Positions 1 to 9,639 are shown, counted from the stretch's first letter. The stretch: DNA of 49,131 bases from Streptomyces palmae (GCF_004684805.1 NZ_SRID01000008.1:1-49131), one strand, 5' to 3'. Numbers and translations: made by a program. Notes: generated by a model not told the origin, from the letters alone.

Positions 1-64
1 CCTTCCATCCTTGCCCTCCCCGCCGCACCCCGGCGGGTGCGGCGGGGAGGGCAAGGATGGAAGG
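1..64. repeat. Perfect 30-bp inverted repeat (hairpin) at window edge
   Basis: Bases 1-30 are the exact reverse complement of 35-64, with a 4-base loop CGGC (31-34). It lies 38 bases before the cbiD start. A stem this long and perfect could be a strong terminator of an upstream gene, a structured leader, or a fold-back artefact of a contig end. The outer end cannot be judged because the sequence starts exactly at the stem. Confidence 0.85.
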
Positions 65-102
65 TCGGCAGGAGATGGCACGGCGAGAGGGCGAGGCAGA
101 GC

Positions 103-1245
103 ATGGCTGAGGCACCGGGCACGGCGTCCGGACGCGAGGCGCAACTGGCACGCACCGGGCTGCGGCCCGGCTGGACCACCGGGGCCTGTGCGACGGCCGC
201 CACCACGGCCGCGTACACCGCCCTGCTGGGTGCGGAGTTCCCCGACCCGGTGACCATCACGCTGCCCAAGGGCCAGCGGCCCGCCTTCGCGCTCGCCGAG
301 GAGCGCCTGGTCGCCGGCCGTGAGGCCATGGCCGCGGTGGTCAAGGACGCGGGTGACGACCCGGATGTGACGCACGGCGCGCTGGTCCGCTCCACCGTGC
401 GACCGCTGCCGCCGGGCAGCGGTGTGGTCTTCCGGGCCGGGCCGGGGGTCGGCACGGTCACCCGGCCCGGGCTCCCGCTGCCGGTCGGTGAACCGGCCAT
501 CAACCCGGTGCCGCGGCAGCTGATGCGCGCACATGTCGCGGAGGTCGCCGCCCGGTTCGGGGGCAGTGGCGATGTGGAGGTCGAGATCTCCGTGGACCAC
601 GGCGCGGAACTCGCCCGCAGCACCTGGAACCCGCGGCTCGGCATCCTCGGCGGGCTGTCCATCCTGGGCACCACGGGCATCGTGGTGCCCTACTCCTGCT
701 CCGCGTGGATCGAGTCCATCCGCAGCGGGGTGGACGTGGCCCGGGCGGCCGGGCGCACCCATGTGGCCGGCTGCACCGGGTCCACCTCGGAGAAGGTGGC
801 CGTCGCCGTGTACGGCCTGCCGGAGGACGCGCTGCTGGACATGGGCGACTTCGCGGGCGCGGTGCTGAAGTACCTGCGCCGGCATCCGGTGGACCGGCTC
901 ACCATCGCGGGTGGCTTCGCCAAGCTGTCCAAGCTGGCGGCCGGCCACCTGGACCTGCACTCGGCCCGTTCCCAGGTGGACAAGGGCCATCTGGCCGAGC
1001 TGGCCCGGCAGGGCGGCGCCGACGAGGCGCTGGCCACCGCCGTGGCGCAGGCCAACACCGGCCTGGAGACCGTGCAGCTGTGCGCGGCGCGCGGGGTGCC
1101 GCTGGGCGACCTGGTCGCGGCCGCGGCACGCGATGAGGCCCTGGCCGTGCTGCGCGGGGCACCGGTGGCGGTCGACGTGATCTGCATCGACCGGGCGGGC
1201 ACCATCGTGGGCCGGGCCGAGCCGCGCGGCCCGCGGCGCGGCTGA
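103..1245 (+). CDS. cbiD: Cobalt-precorrin-5B C1-methyltransferase CbiD
   Basis: SAM-dependent methylation at C1 of the corrin ring in cytoplasmic cobalamin synthesis. The 380-residue product has the CbiD signature near the N-terminus (RPGWTTGACATAA), then GPGVGTVTRPGL with the GEPAINPVPR run, and GILGGLSILGTTGIVVPYS in the middle, all typical of the family; length is also normal. The ATG at 103 is chosen because the protein then begins MAEAPGTASG shortly before the conserved block; the frame is open further upstream to 37 but that stretch runs into the edge hairpin. It converges on cobM with a shared hairpin between them. CbiD is classically the anaerobic-route enzyme, although its neighbours are named after the aerobic route. 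Confidence 0.93.
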   Translation: MAEAPGTASGREAQLARTGLRPGWTTGACATAATTAAYTALLGAEFPDPVTITLPKGQRPAFALAEERLVAGREAMAAVVKDAGDDPDVTHGALVRSTVRPLPPGSGVVFRAGPGVGTVTRPGLPLPVGEPAINPVPRQLMRAHVAEVAARFGGSGDVEVEISVDHGAELARSTWNPRLGILGGLSILGTTGIVVPYSCSAWIESIRSGVDVARAAGRTHVAGCTGSTSEKVAVAVYGLPEDALLDMGDFAGAVLKYLRRHPVDRLTIAGGFAKLSKLAAGHLDLHSARSQVDKGHLAELARQGGADEALATAVAQANTGLETVQLCAARGVPLGDLVAAAARDEALAVLRGAPVAVDVICIDRAGTIVGRAEPRGPRRG

Positions 1246-1282
1246 CGCCCGCCCGCCGGCCGTCGGGCCGGAGAGCGGGCGT
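1245..1282. terminator. Bidirectional terminator between cbiD and cobM
   Basis: Outer arms ACGCCCGC (1245-1252) and GCGGGCGT (1275-1282) enclose inner arms CCGGCC (1256-1261) and GGCCGG (1266-1271). It fills the 42-bp gap between two convergent stop codons, as expected for a shared terminator. Confidence 0.7.
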
Positions 1283-1287
1283 GCCGG

Positions 1288-2106
1288 TCAGCCGCCGGTG
1301 CCCGTTCCGTGGACGGCGGCGTCGCGGATGACGGCGTCGCCGGGGCCGGTGTCGCACGGGGCGTGCGAGCGGTCCCGGTCGGCCGAGTACAGATGGCTGT
1401 CGCGGAACTGCTCGGCGCCCAGCGTGCGGCCGACCAGGATGACCGCGGTACGCACCACGCCCGCCGCCTTCACCTGTTCGGCGATGTCCGCCAGAGTGCC
1501 GCGCAGGACGAGTTCGTCCGGCCGGCTGGCCATGGCCACCACCGCCGCCGGGCAGTCGGCGCCGTAGTGCGGCAGGAGTTCGGCCACCACCCGGTCCGCG
1601 TAACGGGCCGCCAGGTGCAGCACCAGCAGCGCCCCGCTGCGCCCCAGAGTGGCCAGGTCCTCCCCCTTCGGCATGGGGGTGGCCTGCTGGGCGACGCGGG
1701 TCAGGATGACGGTCTGGCCGACGGTGGGCACGGTGAGCTCGCGCCGCAGGGCGGCGGCCGCCGCGGCGAAGGCGGGCACCCCGGGCACCACCTCGTAGGG
1801 CACCCCGGCCGCGTCCAGCCGCCGCATCTGCTCGGCCACCGCGCTGAACACCGAGGGGTCGCCGGAGTGCAGCCGGGCCACGTCCTGCCCGGCCTCATGG
1901 GCACGGACCAGCTCGGCGGTGATCTCGTCCAGGTTCAGCCGGGCGGTGTCGACCAGCCGGGCCTGGGGCGGGCATTCGGCCAGCAGTTCGCGCGGCACCA
2001 GGCTGCCCGCGTACAGGCACACCGGGCAGCGGGCGAGAATCCGCGCACCGCGCAGGGTGATCAGGTCGGCGGCGCCGGGGCCCGCGCCGATGAAGTACAC
2101 CGTCAT
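1288..2106 (-). CDS. cobM: Precorrin-4 C11-methyltransferase CobM (CbiF type)
   Basis: Tetrapyrrole methylase that methylates C11 of precorrin-4 (or cobalt-precorrin-4) using SAM. The 272-residue product begins MTVYFIGAGPGAADLITLRG, the standard start of the family, and carries LHSGDPSVF and the VPGVPAFAAAAA block near residues 90-125, which form the SAM pocket. The start at 2106 is supported by AAGGAGAG just upstream and by the family start; the frame is open far upstream into cobL but those residues are out of register with the family. It lies 64 bp downstream of cobL on the same strand, so the two are probably co-transcribed. CobM and CbiF cannot be told apart by sequence reading alone. 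Confidence 0.93.
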   Translation of the reverse strand: MTVYFIGAGPGAADLITLRGARILARCPVCLYAGSLVPRELLAECPPQARLVDTARLNLDEITAELVRAHEAGQDVARLHSGDPSVFSAVAEQMRRLDAAGVPYEVVPGVPAFAAAAAALRRELTVPTVGQTVILTRVAQQATPMPKGEDLATLGRSGALLVLHLAARYADRVVAELLPHYGADCPAAVVAMASRPDELVLRGTLADIAEQVKAAGVVRTAVILVGRTLGAEQFRDSHLYSADRDRSHAPCDTGPGDAVIRDAAVHGTGTGG

Positions 2107-2170
2107 CCATCTCTCCTTCGGATCGGCCGGGCCGGCCGCGGGGGCGCGACCGGCGGGGTCAACCTGCGCC

Positions 2171-3403
2171 TCACCCGGCGGCCTCGGGCTTGACCACGCT
2201 CCACTGGGTGACCGGCATGGCCTGCCGCCAGCCGGTGAAGCCGCCGACCGGGACGGCCTGCGCCACCGCCAGGCGCACCAGCTCGCCGCCGTGCCGCCGG
2301 TACCAGTCGGCCAGCAGCGCCTCGGATTCCAGGGTGACGGTGTTGGCGACCAGCCGTCCGCCCGCGGGCAGTGCGGTCCAGCACGCCTCGAGCAGCCCGG
2401 GAGCGGTGAGTCCGCCGCCGATGAACACCGCGTCGGGAGCGGGCAGGCCGGCCAGCGCCGCCGGGGCGCGGCCGGTGACCACCTCCAGCCTGGGCACGCC
2501 GAGGGCGGCGGCGTTCTTGCCGATGCGCTCGGCGCGTACCGGGTCCCGCTCCACGCTGACGGCACGACAGGTGCGGTGGGCGCGCAGCCACTCCACGGCG
2601 ATGGAGCCGGAGCCGCCGCCCACGTCCCACAGCAGCTCCCCCGGGGCGGGGCCGAGCGCGGCCAGGGTCGCCGCCCGGACATGCCGCTTGGTCAGCTGGC
2701 CGTCGTGCTCGTACACCTGGTCCGGCAGCCCCGGCACGGTGGACAGCCGCGGGGAGCCCGGTGCGGCGGCGCACTCCACGGCGATCACGTTGAGCGGATC
2801 GCCGGGCGGGTGCGGCCAGTCCTCGGCGGTGCCGTGCACCCGGCGCTCCCGCTCGCCGCCCAGCTGCTCCAGGACCGTCATCCGGCTCGGGCCGAAGCCT
2901 CGTTCGCGCAGCAGCCCCGCGACCTCGGCCGGGGTGGCCGGGCCCGCGCTCAGCACCAGCAGCCGGCGTCCGGCGTACAGCGCCCCGGCCAGCGAGGCCA
3001 GCGGCCGGCCGACCAGGCTGACCACCTCGGTCTCCTCGAGCGGCCAGCCCAGCCGGGCGCAGGCGTAGGAGGCCGAGGAGGGGTGCGGCAGCACCTCCAG
3101 CGCCTCGGCGCCCAGTATCTCGGCCAGGGTGCGGCCGATCCCGAAGAACATCGGGTCGCCGCTGGCCAGTACGGCGATCCGGCGTCCGGCGTGTGCGGCC
3201 AGCAGTCCGGGTACGGCCGGGCGCAGCGGCGAGGGCCAGGGCACCCGCTCGGCGGCGCAGTCGGCGGGCAGCAGCGCGAGTTGGCGCGGGCCGCCGATGA
3301 CCACCTCGGCGGCGGCCAGCGCCGCGCGGCCGGCCGGGCCGAGGCCCTGCCGGCCGTCGGCCCCGATGCCCACAACGGTGACGGCGGGTCGTGCGCGGCT
3401 CAC
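2171..3403 (-). CDS. cobL: Precorrin-6Y C5,15-methyltransferase (decarboxylating) CobL
   Basis: Bifunctional enzyme that methylates C5 and C15 and decarboxylates the C12 acetate side chain of precorrin-6Y. The 410-residue product is the expected CbiE-CbiT fusion: an N-terminal tetrapyrrole methylase half (TVVGIGADGRQGL at the start, LASGDPMFFGIGR near residue 80) and a C-terminal Rossmann methyltransferase half with the SAM motif LLWDVGGGSGSIAVEW followed by SVERDPVR and the FIGGGL motif. ATG start at 3403 matches the family. First gene of a cobL-cobM unit; a promoter-like sequence lies about 115 bp upstream at 3519-3547. Confidence 0.94.
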   Translation of the reverse strand: MSRARPAVTVVGIGADGRQGLGPAGRAALAAAEVVIGGPRQLALLPADCAAERVPWPSPLRPAVPGLLAAHAGRRIAVLASGDPMFFGIGRTLAEILGAEALEVLPHPSSASYACARLGWPLEETEVVSLVGRPLASLAGALYAGRRLLVLSAGPATPAEVAGLLRERGFGPSRMTVLEQLGGERERRVHGTAEDWPHPPGDPLNVIAVECAAAPGSPRLSTVPGLPDQVYEHDGQLTKRHVRAATLAALGPAPGELLWDVGGGSGSIAVEWLRAHRTCRAVSVERDPVRAERIGKNAAALGVPRLEVVTGRAPAALAGLPAPDAVFIGGGLTAPGLLEACWTALPAGGRLVANTVTLESEALLADWYRRHGGELVRLAVAQAVPVGGFTGWRQAMPVTQWSVVKPEAAG

Positions 3404-3518
3404 GGTGCACCTCTCGACGGCGATGGCGCCGCGCTGGCGCGGCGGTCGGCGGGGAACGGGTTCGGCGGAAGGGCGCGGTTGCGGCGGGGTTCCGGCCGGC
3501 GGCCTGGGCCGCGGTCGA

Positions 3519-3547
3519 ACTCTACTGTGACCAGCGACGACGCGTCA
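3519..3547 (-). promoter_or_regulatory. Putative promoter of cobL-cobM
   Basis: Read on the minus strand there is TGACGC (3547-3542), a 17-base spacer, and TAGAGT (3524-3519), close to the Streptomyces HrdB consensus. Transcription would begin near 3512 and leave a leader of about 110 bases before cobL. I looked for a cobalamin riboswitch in that leader and saw no B12-box-like core. Confidence 0.4.
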
Positions 3548-3577
3548 GAGCCGGGTCCGGGTGGGCGATCGGCGCGG

Positions 3578-4546
3578 TCAGCCGGGGCGGCGGCGCAGGG
3601 CGCAGTCCCCGCACAGTCCGCCGCCCGGCACCCGGTAGTACAGGCAGCAGCTGAGCCGCCGGAAGTCCCGTTCGGGGCCGAGCCGCCAGCCGCCGGACCG
3701 GTGCAGGGGCGGGCGGGCCAGCAGGGCGCGGGTCAGGTCCTTGGCCCGCTCCGCCGCCGCCTGGCGGCCGGTGTCCCGGCACCACTGGACCAGTACCCGG
3801 GCCGTTCCGGCGAGGGCGGAGGCCGCGTTGCCCCACAGCAGCGCTTCGGACATCCGACCGACCGCGCGGGTGGCGTGCAGCAGCGGCACCAGATGGGCCG
3901 TCAGCACGGCGTCGTACAGCCGGCCGACGAGCGCGTCCGGCGTGCCGCCGGTCAGCGGGTTCGGGGCGCCGCCGGGCAGCACACGCGGTTCACCGCCAGG
4001 CAGAGAGCCCGGCGCACCGCCACACAGCGCACCCGGACCACCGCCCAGTAGCGGATCCGGACCGGCGCCGGACGACACATCCCGCACACCGTCAGACGGC
4101 ACACCCGGCACACTGCCGGACACCGCGTTCGGTGTCGGCAGCCAGAGGTCCTCGGGGGCGAGGCGGTCCGGGTTCCACCACAGGCCGTCCGGGCGCAGAT
4201 CGGGAACCTGGCCGCGCAGCGCCGCCGGGCCGAGCCCGAGGGACCACAGCCGGGCGGCCAGCCCCTGGAAGGCGAGGGAGGCGGCGACCCTGGGCTCACC
4301 GGTGCCCAGTCCGGCCGCGACCGCCTCGATCCGGGCCCGCAGGGCGGGGGTGGCGGCGTCGGACGGCAACCGCCCCGCCCGGTCCGCGGGGCCGCTGGCC
4401 GCGATCGGGCCGTAGACCTCCAGCAGCGGGCGGTACCCCTCGGTGCGCGGGCCGCCGGAGGGAGCCGGTCCCAGCCGCAGGGCGAAGAACGGCCCGGCTC
4501 CGGCGGCCTCGCGCAGTGCCCCGGTCAGGGGCGGGTCGGTGCTCAG
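3578..4546 (-). CDS. FhuF-like (2Fe-2S)-binding protein
   Basis: Putative cytoplasmic [2Fe-2S] reductase of the FhuF/ferric-siderophore reductase family. The C-terminus carries the family cysteine pattern C-C-x10-C-x2-C (within RLSCCLYYR and GLCGDCALR), which ligates the cluster. Upstream are family-like segments LEVYGP and FQGLAARLWSLGLGPAA. A low-complexity linker of five 8-residue repeats splits the two halves. No ATG, GTG or TTG lies where the family starts; the best candidate is CTG at 4546, whose last two bases form the meaB stop TGA together with the next A, giving a CTGA overlap preceded by GCGAGG. The frame itself is open to 4714 inside meaB. Its coupling to meaB suggests a role with methylmalonyl-CoA mutase or B12, but siderophore reduction is equally possible. 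Confidence 0.75.
   Translation of the reverse strand: MSTDPPLTGALREAAGAGPFFALRLGPAPSGGPRTEGYRPLLEVYGPIAASGPADRAGRLPSDAATPALRARIEAVAAGLGTGEPRVAASLAFQGLAARLWSLGLGPAALRGQVPDLRPDGLWWNPDRLAPEDLWLPTPNAVSGSVPGVPSDGVRDVSSGAGPDPLLGGGPGALCGGAPGSLPGGEPRVLPGGAPNPLTGGTPDALVGRLYDAVLTAHLVPLLHATRAVGRMSEALLWGNAASALAGTARVLVQWCRDTGRQAAAERAKDLTRALLARPPLHRSGGWRLGPERDFRRLSCCLYYRVPGGGLCGDCALRRRPG
3926..4045 (-). repeat. Five 24-bp degenerate tandem repeats in the FhuF-like gene
   Basis: The encoded run follows GG-x-P-x-x-L-x five times (GGGPGALC, GGAPGSLP, GGEPRVLP, GGAPNPLT, GGTPDALV). Copies are diverged at DNA level but keep the 24-bp period, so the reading frame tolerates copy-number change. It sits between the N-terminal domain and the Fe-S domain as a flexible linker. 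Confidence 0.8.
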
Positions 4547-5562
4547 GAGGCCTCGCCCGCCGAGGCGAAGGCCGCCAGCAGCCGGTCGGCGGCCAGCGTC
4601 GCGGTCAGGGTGCCCTCGCGGACCTGCCGCTCCAGATCGGGTTGGACGCGCCGTACCTCGGGGTGCTCGCGCAGCCGGGACAGGAGCTGGTCCCGCACCA
4701 TCGACCAGGTCCACTCCACCTGCTGGTCACGCCGCTTGGCCTGGAGCGCGCCGGTGGCGTCCAGCACCCTTCGGTGCTGCTCCAGGCGCTCCCACAGCGC
4801 CTCCAGGCCGGTGCCCTCGCGGGCGCTGCAGGTCAGCACCGGCGGGTTCCACGCGGCGTCGGCGGGCTGCAGCAGCCGCAGCGCGCCGGCCAGTTCGCGG
4901 GCCGCGGCCTTGGCGTCCCGCTCGTGCGGCCCGTCGGCCTTGTTGATGGCCACCACGTCGGCCAGCTCCAGCACGCCCTTCTTGATGCCCTGCAACTGGT
5001 CGCCGGTGCGCGCCAGGGAGAGCAGCAGGAAGGAGTCGACCATGCCGGCCACGGCGGTCTCGGACTGGCCCACCCCGACCGTCTCGACCAGGATCACGTC
5101 GAACCCGGCCGCCTCCATCACCACCATGGACTCGCGGGTGGCCCGGGCCACCCCGCCGAGCGTGCCGGCGCTCGGCGAGGGCCGCACGAACGCGGCGGGG
5201 TCCACCGCCAGACGCTCCATCCGGGTCTTGTCGCCCAGGATGGAGCCGCCGGTGCGGGTGGAGGACGGGTCGACGGCGAGCACCGCGACCCGGTGGCCGA
5301 GGCCGGTGAGCAGGGTGCCCAGCGCGTCGATGAAGGTCGACTTGCCCACGCCCGGCACCCCGCTGACGCCCACCCGGCGGGCCCGCCCGGTGTGCGGCAG
5401 CAGCTCGACCAGCAGTTGCTGGGCGAGTTCGCGGTGGTCGGGCCGGGTGGACTCGACGAGCGTGATCGCGCGCGCGATGTACGCGCGCGACCCCTCGAGC
5501 ACCCCCTTGGCGTAGGTGCCGACGTCGATGCGCTGCCGCCGCACCGGAGGTGGAGCGCTCAC
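4543..5562 (-). CDS. meaB: Methylmalonyl-CoA mutase-associated GTPase MeaB
   Basis: G3E-family GTPase (MeaB/ArgK) that gates adenosylcobalamin delivery to methylmalonyl-CoA mutase and protects the enzyme from inactivation. The 339-residue product has Walker [10 protein letters not shown] at residues 68-76, the switch region [18 protein letters not shown], the G3 region ETVGVGQSE and the guanine-specificity motif NKAD. Length is typical. The ATG overlaps the mutB stop (ATGA, 5559-5562) and its own stop overlaps the start of the FhuF-like gene, so mutA, mutB, meaB and the FhuF-like gene form one translationally coupled operon. Confidence 0.96.
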   Translation of the reverse strand: MSAPPPVRRQRIDVGTYAKGVLEGSRAYIARAITLVESTRPDHRELAQQLLVELLPHTGRARRVGVSGVPGVGKSTFIDALGTLLTGLGHRVAVLAVDPSSTRTGGSILGDKTRMERLAVDPAAFVRPSPSAGTLGGVARATRESMVVMEAAGFDVILVETVGVGQSETAVAGMVDSFLLLSLARTGDQLQGIKKGVLELADVVAINKADGPHERDAKAAARELAGALRLLQPADAAWNPPVLTCSAREGTGLEALWERLEQHRRVLDATGALQAKRRDQQVEWTWSMVRDQLLSRLREHPEVRRVQPDLERQVREGTLTATLAADRLLAAFASAGEAS

Positions 5563-7754
5563 AGCTCGTGGCCGAGGTCCGCGGCGAGGGACCGGACCAG
5601 GTCGTGGGCGGCGTCCGGTACCACGGTGCCGGGCAGGAACACCGCGGCGGCGCCCGCCTGGTGCAGCGGCTCCACGTCCTGCGGCGGGATGACACCGCCC
5701 ACCACCACGGTGATGTCCTCGCGGCCCGCCTCGGCCAGCTGCTCGCGCAGCGCGGGCACCAGCGTCAGGTGCCCGGCCGCCAGGGTGGACACCCCGACGA
5801 TGTGCACATCGGCCTCCACCGCCTGCCGGGCGACCTCCTCCGGCGTCTGGAACAGCGGGCCGACGTCCACGTCGAAGCCCAGGTCGGCGAAGGCCGTGGC
5901 GATCACCTTCTGGCCGCGGTCGTGGCCGTCCTGGCCCATCTTGGCCACCAGGATGCGCGGGCGGCGGCCCTCTGCCCGCTCGAACGCGTCCACCAGCTTC
6001 CGGGTCCGCTCCACGGAGGTGGAGTCGCCGGCTTCTTCTCGATACACACCGGAGATCGTACGGACCTGGCCCGCGTGCCGTCCGTACACCTTCTCCAGGG
6101 CGTCGGAGATCTCACCGACGGTGGCCTTGGCGCGGGCCGCGTTCACCGCCAGGGCGAGCAGGTTGCCCTCCAGACCGGCGCCGGGGCCGGACTCGGCCGC
6201 GGCGGTCAGCGCGCGCAGCGCGTCCTGGCAGGCGGCCTCGTCGCGCTCGGCGCGCAGCCGGCGCAGCTTGTCGATCTGCTGGGCGCGCACCGCGGAGTTG
6301 TCGACCTTGAGCACCTCGATGGCCTCGTCGCTGTCGACCCGGTACTTGTTGACGCCGATCACCGGCTGCCGTCCGGAGTCGATACGGGCCTGGGTGCGGG
6401 CCGCGGCCTCCTCCACGCGCAGCTTGGGGATGCCGGCGTCGATGGCCTTGGCCATGCCGCCGGCCGCCTCGACCTCCTCGATGTGCTGCCAGGCGCGGCG
6501 GGCCAGGTCGTGGGTGAGCTTCTCCACGTAGGCGCTGCCGCCCCAGGGGTCGATCACCCGGCAGGTGCCCGACTCCTGCTGGAGCAGGATCTGGGTGTTG
6601 CGGGCGATCCGGGCGGAGAAGTCGGTGGGCAGTGCCAGGGCCTCGTCGAGCGCGTTGGTGTGCAGCGACTGGGTGTGGCCCTGGGTGGCGGCCATCGCCT
6701 CCACGCAGGTGCGGGTGACGTTGTTGAAGACGTCCTGGGCGGTGAGCGACCAGCCGGAGGTCTGCGAATGGGTGCGCAGCGAGAGCGACTTGGGGTTCTT
6801 GGGGTCGAACTGCTTGACCAGCTTGGCCCACAGCAGCCGGGCCGCGCGCAGCTTGGCGATCTCCATGAAGAAGTTCATGCCGATCGCCCAGAAGAACGAC
6901 AGCCGGGGCGCGAAGGCGTCCACGTCCATGCCGGCGGCCAGGCCGGCGCGCAGGTACTCCATGCCGTCGGCCAGGGTGTAGGCCAGCTCCAGGTCGGCGG
7001 TGGCCCCGGCCTCCTGGATGTGGTAGCCCGAGATGGAGATGGAGTTGTACCGCGGCATCTTCTGCGAGGTGTACGTGAAGATGTCGGAGATGATCCGCAT
7101 CGAGGGCTGCGGCGGATAGATGTAGGTGTTGCGGACCATGAACTCCTTGAGGATGTCGTTCTGGATGGTCCCGGCCAGCTTCTCGGGCGGTACGCCCTGC
7201 TCCTCGGCGGCGACGATGTACAGCGCCAGGACCGGCAGCACGGCCCCGTTCATCGTCATCGACACGCTCATCCGGTCCAGCGGGATGCCGTCGAAGAGCT
7301 GCCGCATGTCGTAGATGGAGTCGATGGCCACGCCGGCCATGCCGACGTCGCCGGTCACCCGGGGGTGGTCGCTGTCGTAGCCGCGGTGGGTGGGCAGGTC
7401 GAAGGCGACCGACAGGCCCTTCTGGCCCGCGGCCAGGTTGCGGCGGTAGAAGGCGTTGGACTCCTCGGCGGTGGAGAAGCCCGCGTACTGCCGGATGGTC
7501 CAGGGCTGGTTGACGTACATCGTCGGGTACGGGCCGCGCAGATAGGGCGCGATGCCCGGGTAGGTGCCCAGGAAGTCCAGCCCGGCCAGGTCCTCCGCGG
7601 TGTAGAGCGGCTTGACGCCGATCCCCTCCGGGGTGTCCCACACCAGCTCGTCGACGTCCTTGCCGATGCTCTTGCGGACCGCGGCGTGCCATTCCTCGGC
7701 GCCGGGCGCGGGCTCGGGCCCGCCCAGGCCGATGGATGTGAAGTCCGGGATCAT
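5559..7754 (-). CDS. mutB: Methylmalonyl-CoA mutase large (catalytic) subunit
   Basis: Adenosylcobalamin-dependent interconversion of methylmalonyl-CoA and succinyl-CoA. The 731-residue product begins [11 protein letters not shown] and contains the substrate-binding TIM-barrel ([36 protein letters not shown]) and a C-terminal B12-binding domain with the DxHxxG motif DGHDRG at residues 609-614, His611 being the expected lower axial cobalt ligand. The ATG at 7754 shares one base with the mutA stop (TGATG), showing translational coupling; the longer open frame upstream is only a reading of mutA in another frame. Length and motifs are those of an intact MCM alpha subunit. Confidence 0.97.
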   Translation of the reverse strand: MIPDFTSIGLGGPEPAPGAEEWHAAVRKSIGKDVDELVWDTPEGIGVKPLYTAEDLAGLDFLGTYPGIAPYLRGPYPTMYVNQPWTIRQYAGFSTAEESNAFYRRNLAAGQKGLSVAFDLPTHRGYDSDHPRVTGDVGMAGVAIDSIYDMRQLFDGIPLDRMSVSMTMNGAVLPVLALYIVAAEEQGVPPEKLAGTIQNDILKEFMVRNTYIYPPQPSMRIISDIFTYTSQKMPRYNSISISGYHIQEAGATADLELAYTLADGMEYLRAGLAAGMDVDAFAPRLSFFWAIGMNFFMEIAKLRAARLLWAKLVKQFDPKNPKSLSLRTHSQTSGWSLTAQDVFNNVTRTCVEAMAATQGHTQSLHTNALDEALALPTDFSARIARNTQILLQQESGTCRVIDPWGGSAYVEKLTHDLARRAWQHIEEVEAAGGMAKAIDAGIPKLRVEEAAARTQARIDSGRQPVIGVNKYRVDSDEAIEVLKVDNSAVRAQQIDKLRRLRAERDEAACQDALRALTAAAESGPGAGLEGNLLALAVNAARAKATVGEISDALEKVYGRHAGQVRTISGVYREEAGDSTSVERTRKLVDAFERAEGRRPRILVAKMGQDGHDRGQKVIATAFADLGFDVDVGPLFQTPEEVARQAVEADVHIVGVSTLAAGHLTLVPALREQLAEAGREDITVVVGGVIPPQDVEPLHQAGAAAVFLPGTVVPDAAHDLVRSLAADLGHEL

Positions 7755-9628
7755 CACGCCACCCCCAGGGTGTCCAGGGCCGAGGTGAGGACGGCGACCG
7801 CGTCGCAGCCCGCGAAGACGAAGGCGTCCACCCCGGCTCGTTCGTACTCTTCCTGCCGGTCGCCCGGCCGGCCCGCCAGATAGACGCGCCGTGCGCCGGC
7901 CGCCTTGAGCCGCTCGGCGACCCGCGCCGCCTGCTCGGCGTAGACGGCGTCGCTGGAGCACAGGCAGGCCACCTCGGCGCCGCTGGCGGCGAAGGCCTCG
8001 GCCACCGACTCGGCATCGGCGGACGCGGGCTGGATCGCCTCGATGCCGCCGGACCGGAAGAGGTTGGCGGCGAAGGAGGCGCGGGCCGTGTGCGCGGCGG
8101 CGGGGCCCAGCGCGGCGAGGAAGATACGCGGCCGGTTGCCGTGCGCGGCCAGCGCCGCGTCGCTGCGGGCGCGCAGCGCCTCGAACGCCTCGTCCCGGCG
8201 CACCCGGGGCAGTCCCCCTGCGGGCGGGGCGGGCGCGGGTTCGCGCTCGACCGGCTGCTCGGCCAGGTGGGGGAACTCGCTGACCCCGGTGATGGGTTCC
8301 TTGCGGCGGGCCAGGTCGCGGGAGCGGCGCTGCCAGGTGGCGGCCAACCGGTCGGCCACGAAGCCGGAGGCGAGTGCCTGCGCCATGCCGCCGGCGCCCT
8401 CGATCTCCTGGAACCAGGCCCAGGCGGCGTGCGCCAGCTCGTCGGTGAGCCGCTCCACGTACCAGGAGCCGCCGGCCGGGTCGATGACCCGGGCCAGGTG
8501 CGACTCCTCCAGCAGGATGGTGGAGGTGTTGCGGGCGATGCGGCGGGCGAAGTCGTCGGGCAGGCCCAGGGCGCTGTCGAAGGGCAGCACGGTGACCGCG
8601 TCGGCGCCGCCCACTCCGGCGCCCAGCGCGGCGACCGTGGTGCGCAGCATGTTCACCCACGGGTCGCGGCGGGTCATCATCACCGGGGAGGTCACCGCGT
8701 GCTGGCGCTGGGCTCCGGCGGTGGCTCCGGACACCTCGGCGACCCGGGCCCACAGCCGGCGGGCGGCGCGCAGCTTGGCGATGGTCAGGAACTGGTCGGC
8801 GGTGGCCGCGTAGCGGAACTCCAGCTGGTCGCAGGCCGCGTCCACTGTCAGGCCGGCACCGGTCAGCGCGCGGAGGTAGGCGACCGCGGTGGCGAGCGAG
8901 CAGCCGAGCTCCTCGGCGGTGGAACCGCCGGCCTCGTGGTACGGCAGGGCGTCCACGGTCAGGGCGCGTACGCCGGGGTGGTCGGGGCCGGTCAGCCGGG
9001 CCAGCTCGGTGGCGGCGGCGAGGTGCCGGGCGAGGTCGGCGTGGCGGCCGGTGCGGGCGGTCAGGCCCAGCGGGTCGGCGCCGAGGTTGCCGAGTGCGGC
9101 CTGCGAGGGCACCTGGCGGTCGGCGTACAGCCGCAGCAGGGCGCGCGCGGCGGGCTCGAAGTCCTCGCCGGCGTCCAGGACGACGGGGGCCAGGTCGAGG
9201 TAGACGCCGTCCAGGGCCTGGGGGAGCGCGTCGACGGGGATGCCGGAGGCACCGACCGTCAGCCATACCGAGGTGGCGCCGTTCTCCAGGTCGGCGAGTA
9301 CCGCCTCCCGGGTGCGCGCCGGATCCGGATGCGTGTGGCGCGGGCGTACGTCCCAGCCGGAGAGGGCGGCACCGTGTGGCTGCGCGCCGCGGACGTACGG
9401 GGCGAACCCCGGGTATCCGGCGTCGGCGGGGGCGTCCTCCGCGGTGTACAGGGGGCGTATCGACACGCCGTCCGGTAGCGCGGTGGCCAGCGCTTCTTCG
9501 GCGCCGGCACCGCCGGCATCCGTGGTGCCTGACTTGCGCAGTACGCCTTCGACAAGGTGTTGCCACTGCTCCCGGGTCGCATCCGGGAACTCGGCGGCCA
9601 GGGGAAGCCCCTCGGGTAGGACCGTCAT
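7754..9628 (-). CDS. mutA: Methylmalonyl-CoA mutase small subunit
   Basis: Non-catalytic partner of MutB in the heterodimeric mutase. The 624-residue product is homologous to MutB along its length ([47 protein letters not shown]) but its C-terminal domain has lost the cobalt-binding DxHxxG motif ([16 protein letters not shown] at the equivalent place), as is normal for beta subunits. The chosen ATG gives [20 protein letters not shown], the usual family start; no purine-rich ribosome site is visible, and an in-frame GTG at 9652 within a small palindrome is an alternative. First gene of the mutA-mutB-meaB-fhuF-like operon. Confidence 0.94.
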   Translation of the reverse strand: MTVLPEGLPLAAEFPDATREQWQHLVEGVLRKSGTTDAGGAGAEEALATALPDGVSIRPLYTAEDAPADAGYPGFAPYVRGAQPHGAALSGWDVRPRHTHPDPARTREAVLADLENGATSVWLTVGASGIPVDALPQALDGVYLDLAPVVLDAGEDFEPAARALLRLYADRQVPSQAALGNLGADPLGLTARTGRHADLARHLAAATELARLTGPDHPGVRALTVDALPYHEAGGSTAEELGCSLATAVAYLRALTGAGLTVDAACDQLEFRYAATADQFLTIAKLRAARRLWARVAEVSGATAGAQRQHAVTSPVMMTRRDPWVNMLRTTVAALGAGVGGADAVTVLPFDSALGLPDDFARRIARNTSTILLEESHLARVIDPAGGSWYVERLTDELAHAAWAWFQEIEGAGGMAQALASGFVADRLAATWQRRSRDLARRKEPITGVSEFPHLAEQPVEREPAPAPPAGGLPRVRRDEAFEALRARSDAALAAHGNRPRIFLAALGPAAAHTARASFAANLFRSGGIEAIQPASADAESVAEAFAASGAEVACLCSSDAVYAEQAARVAERLKAAGARRVYLAGRPGDRQEEYERAGVDAFVFAGCDAVAVLTSALDTLGVA

Positions 9629-9639
9629 GAGGGGAAGGC

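Noticed and set aside
3404..3577. Cobalamin riboswitch before cobL
   Set aside because: No B12-box core or expected helices could be read in the leader on the minus strand; only a promoter-like element was seen.
1309..4051. Long plus-strand open frames across cobM and cobL
   Set aside because: They are antisense shadows of real genes, with Gly/Arg/His-rich products and no motifs.
5550..9478. Long plus-strand open frames across mutB and mutA
   Set aside because: Antisense to well-supported mutase genes; no family features.
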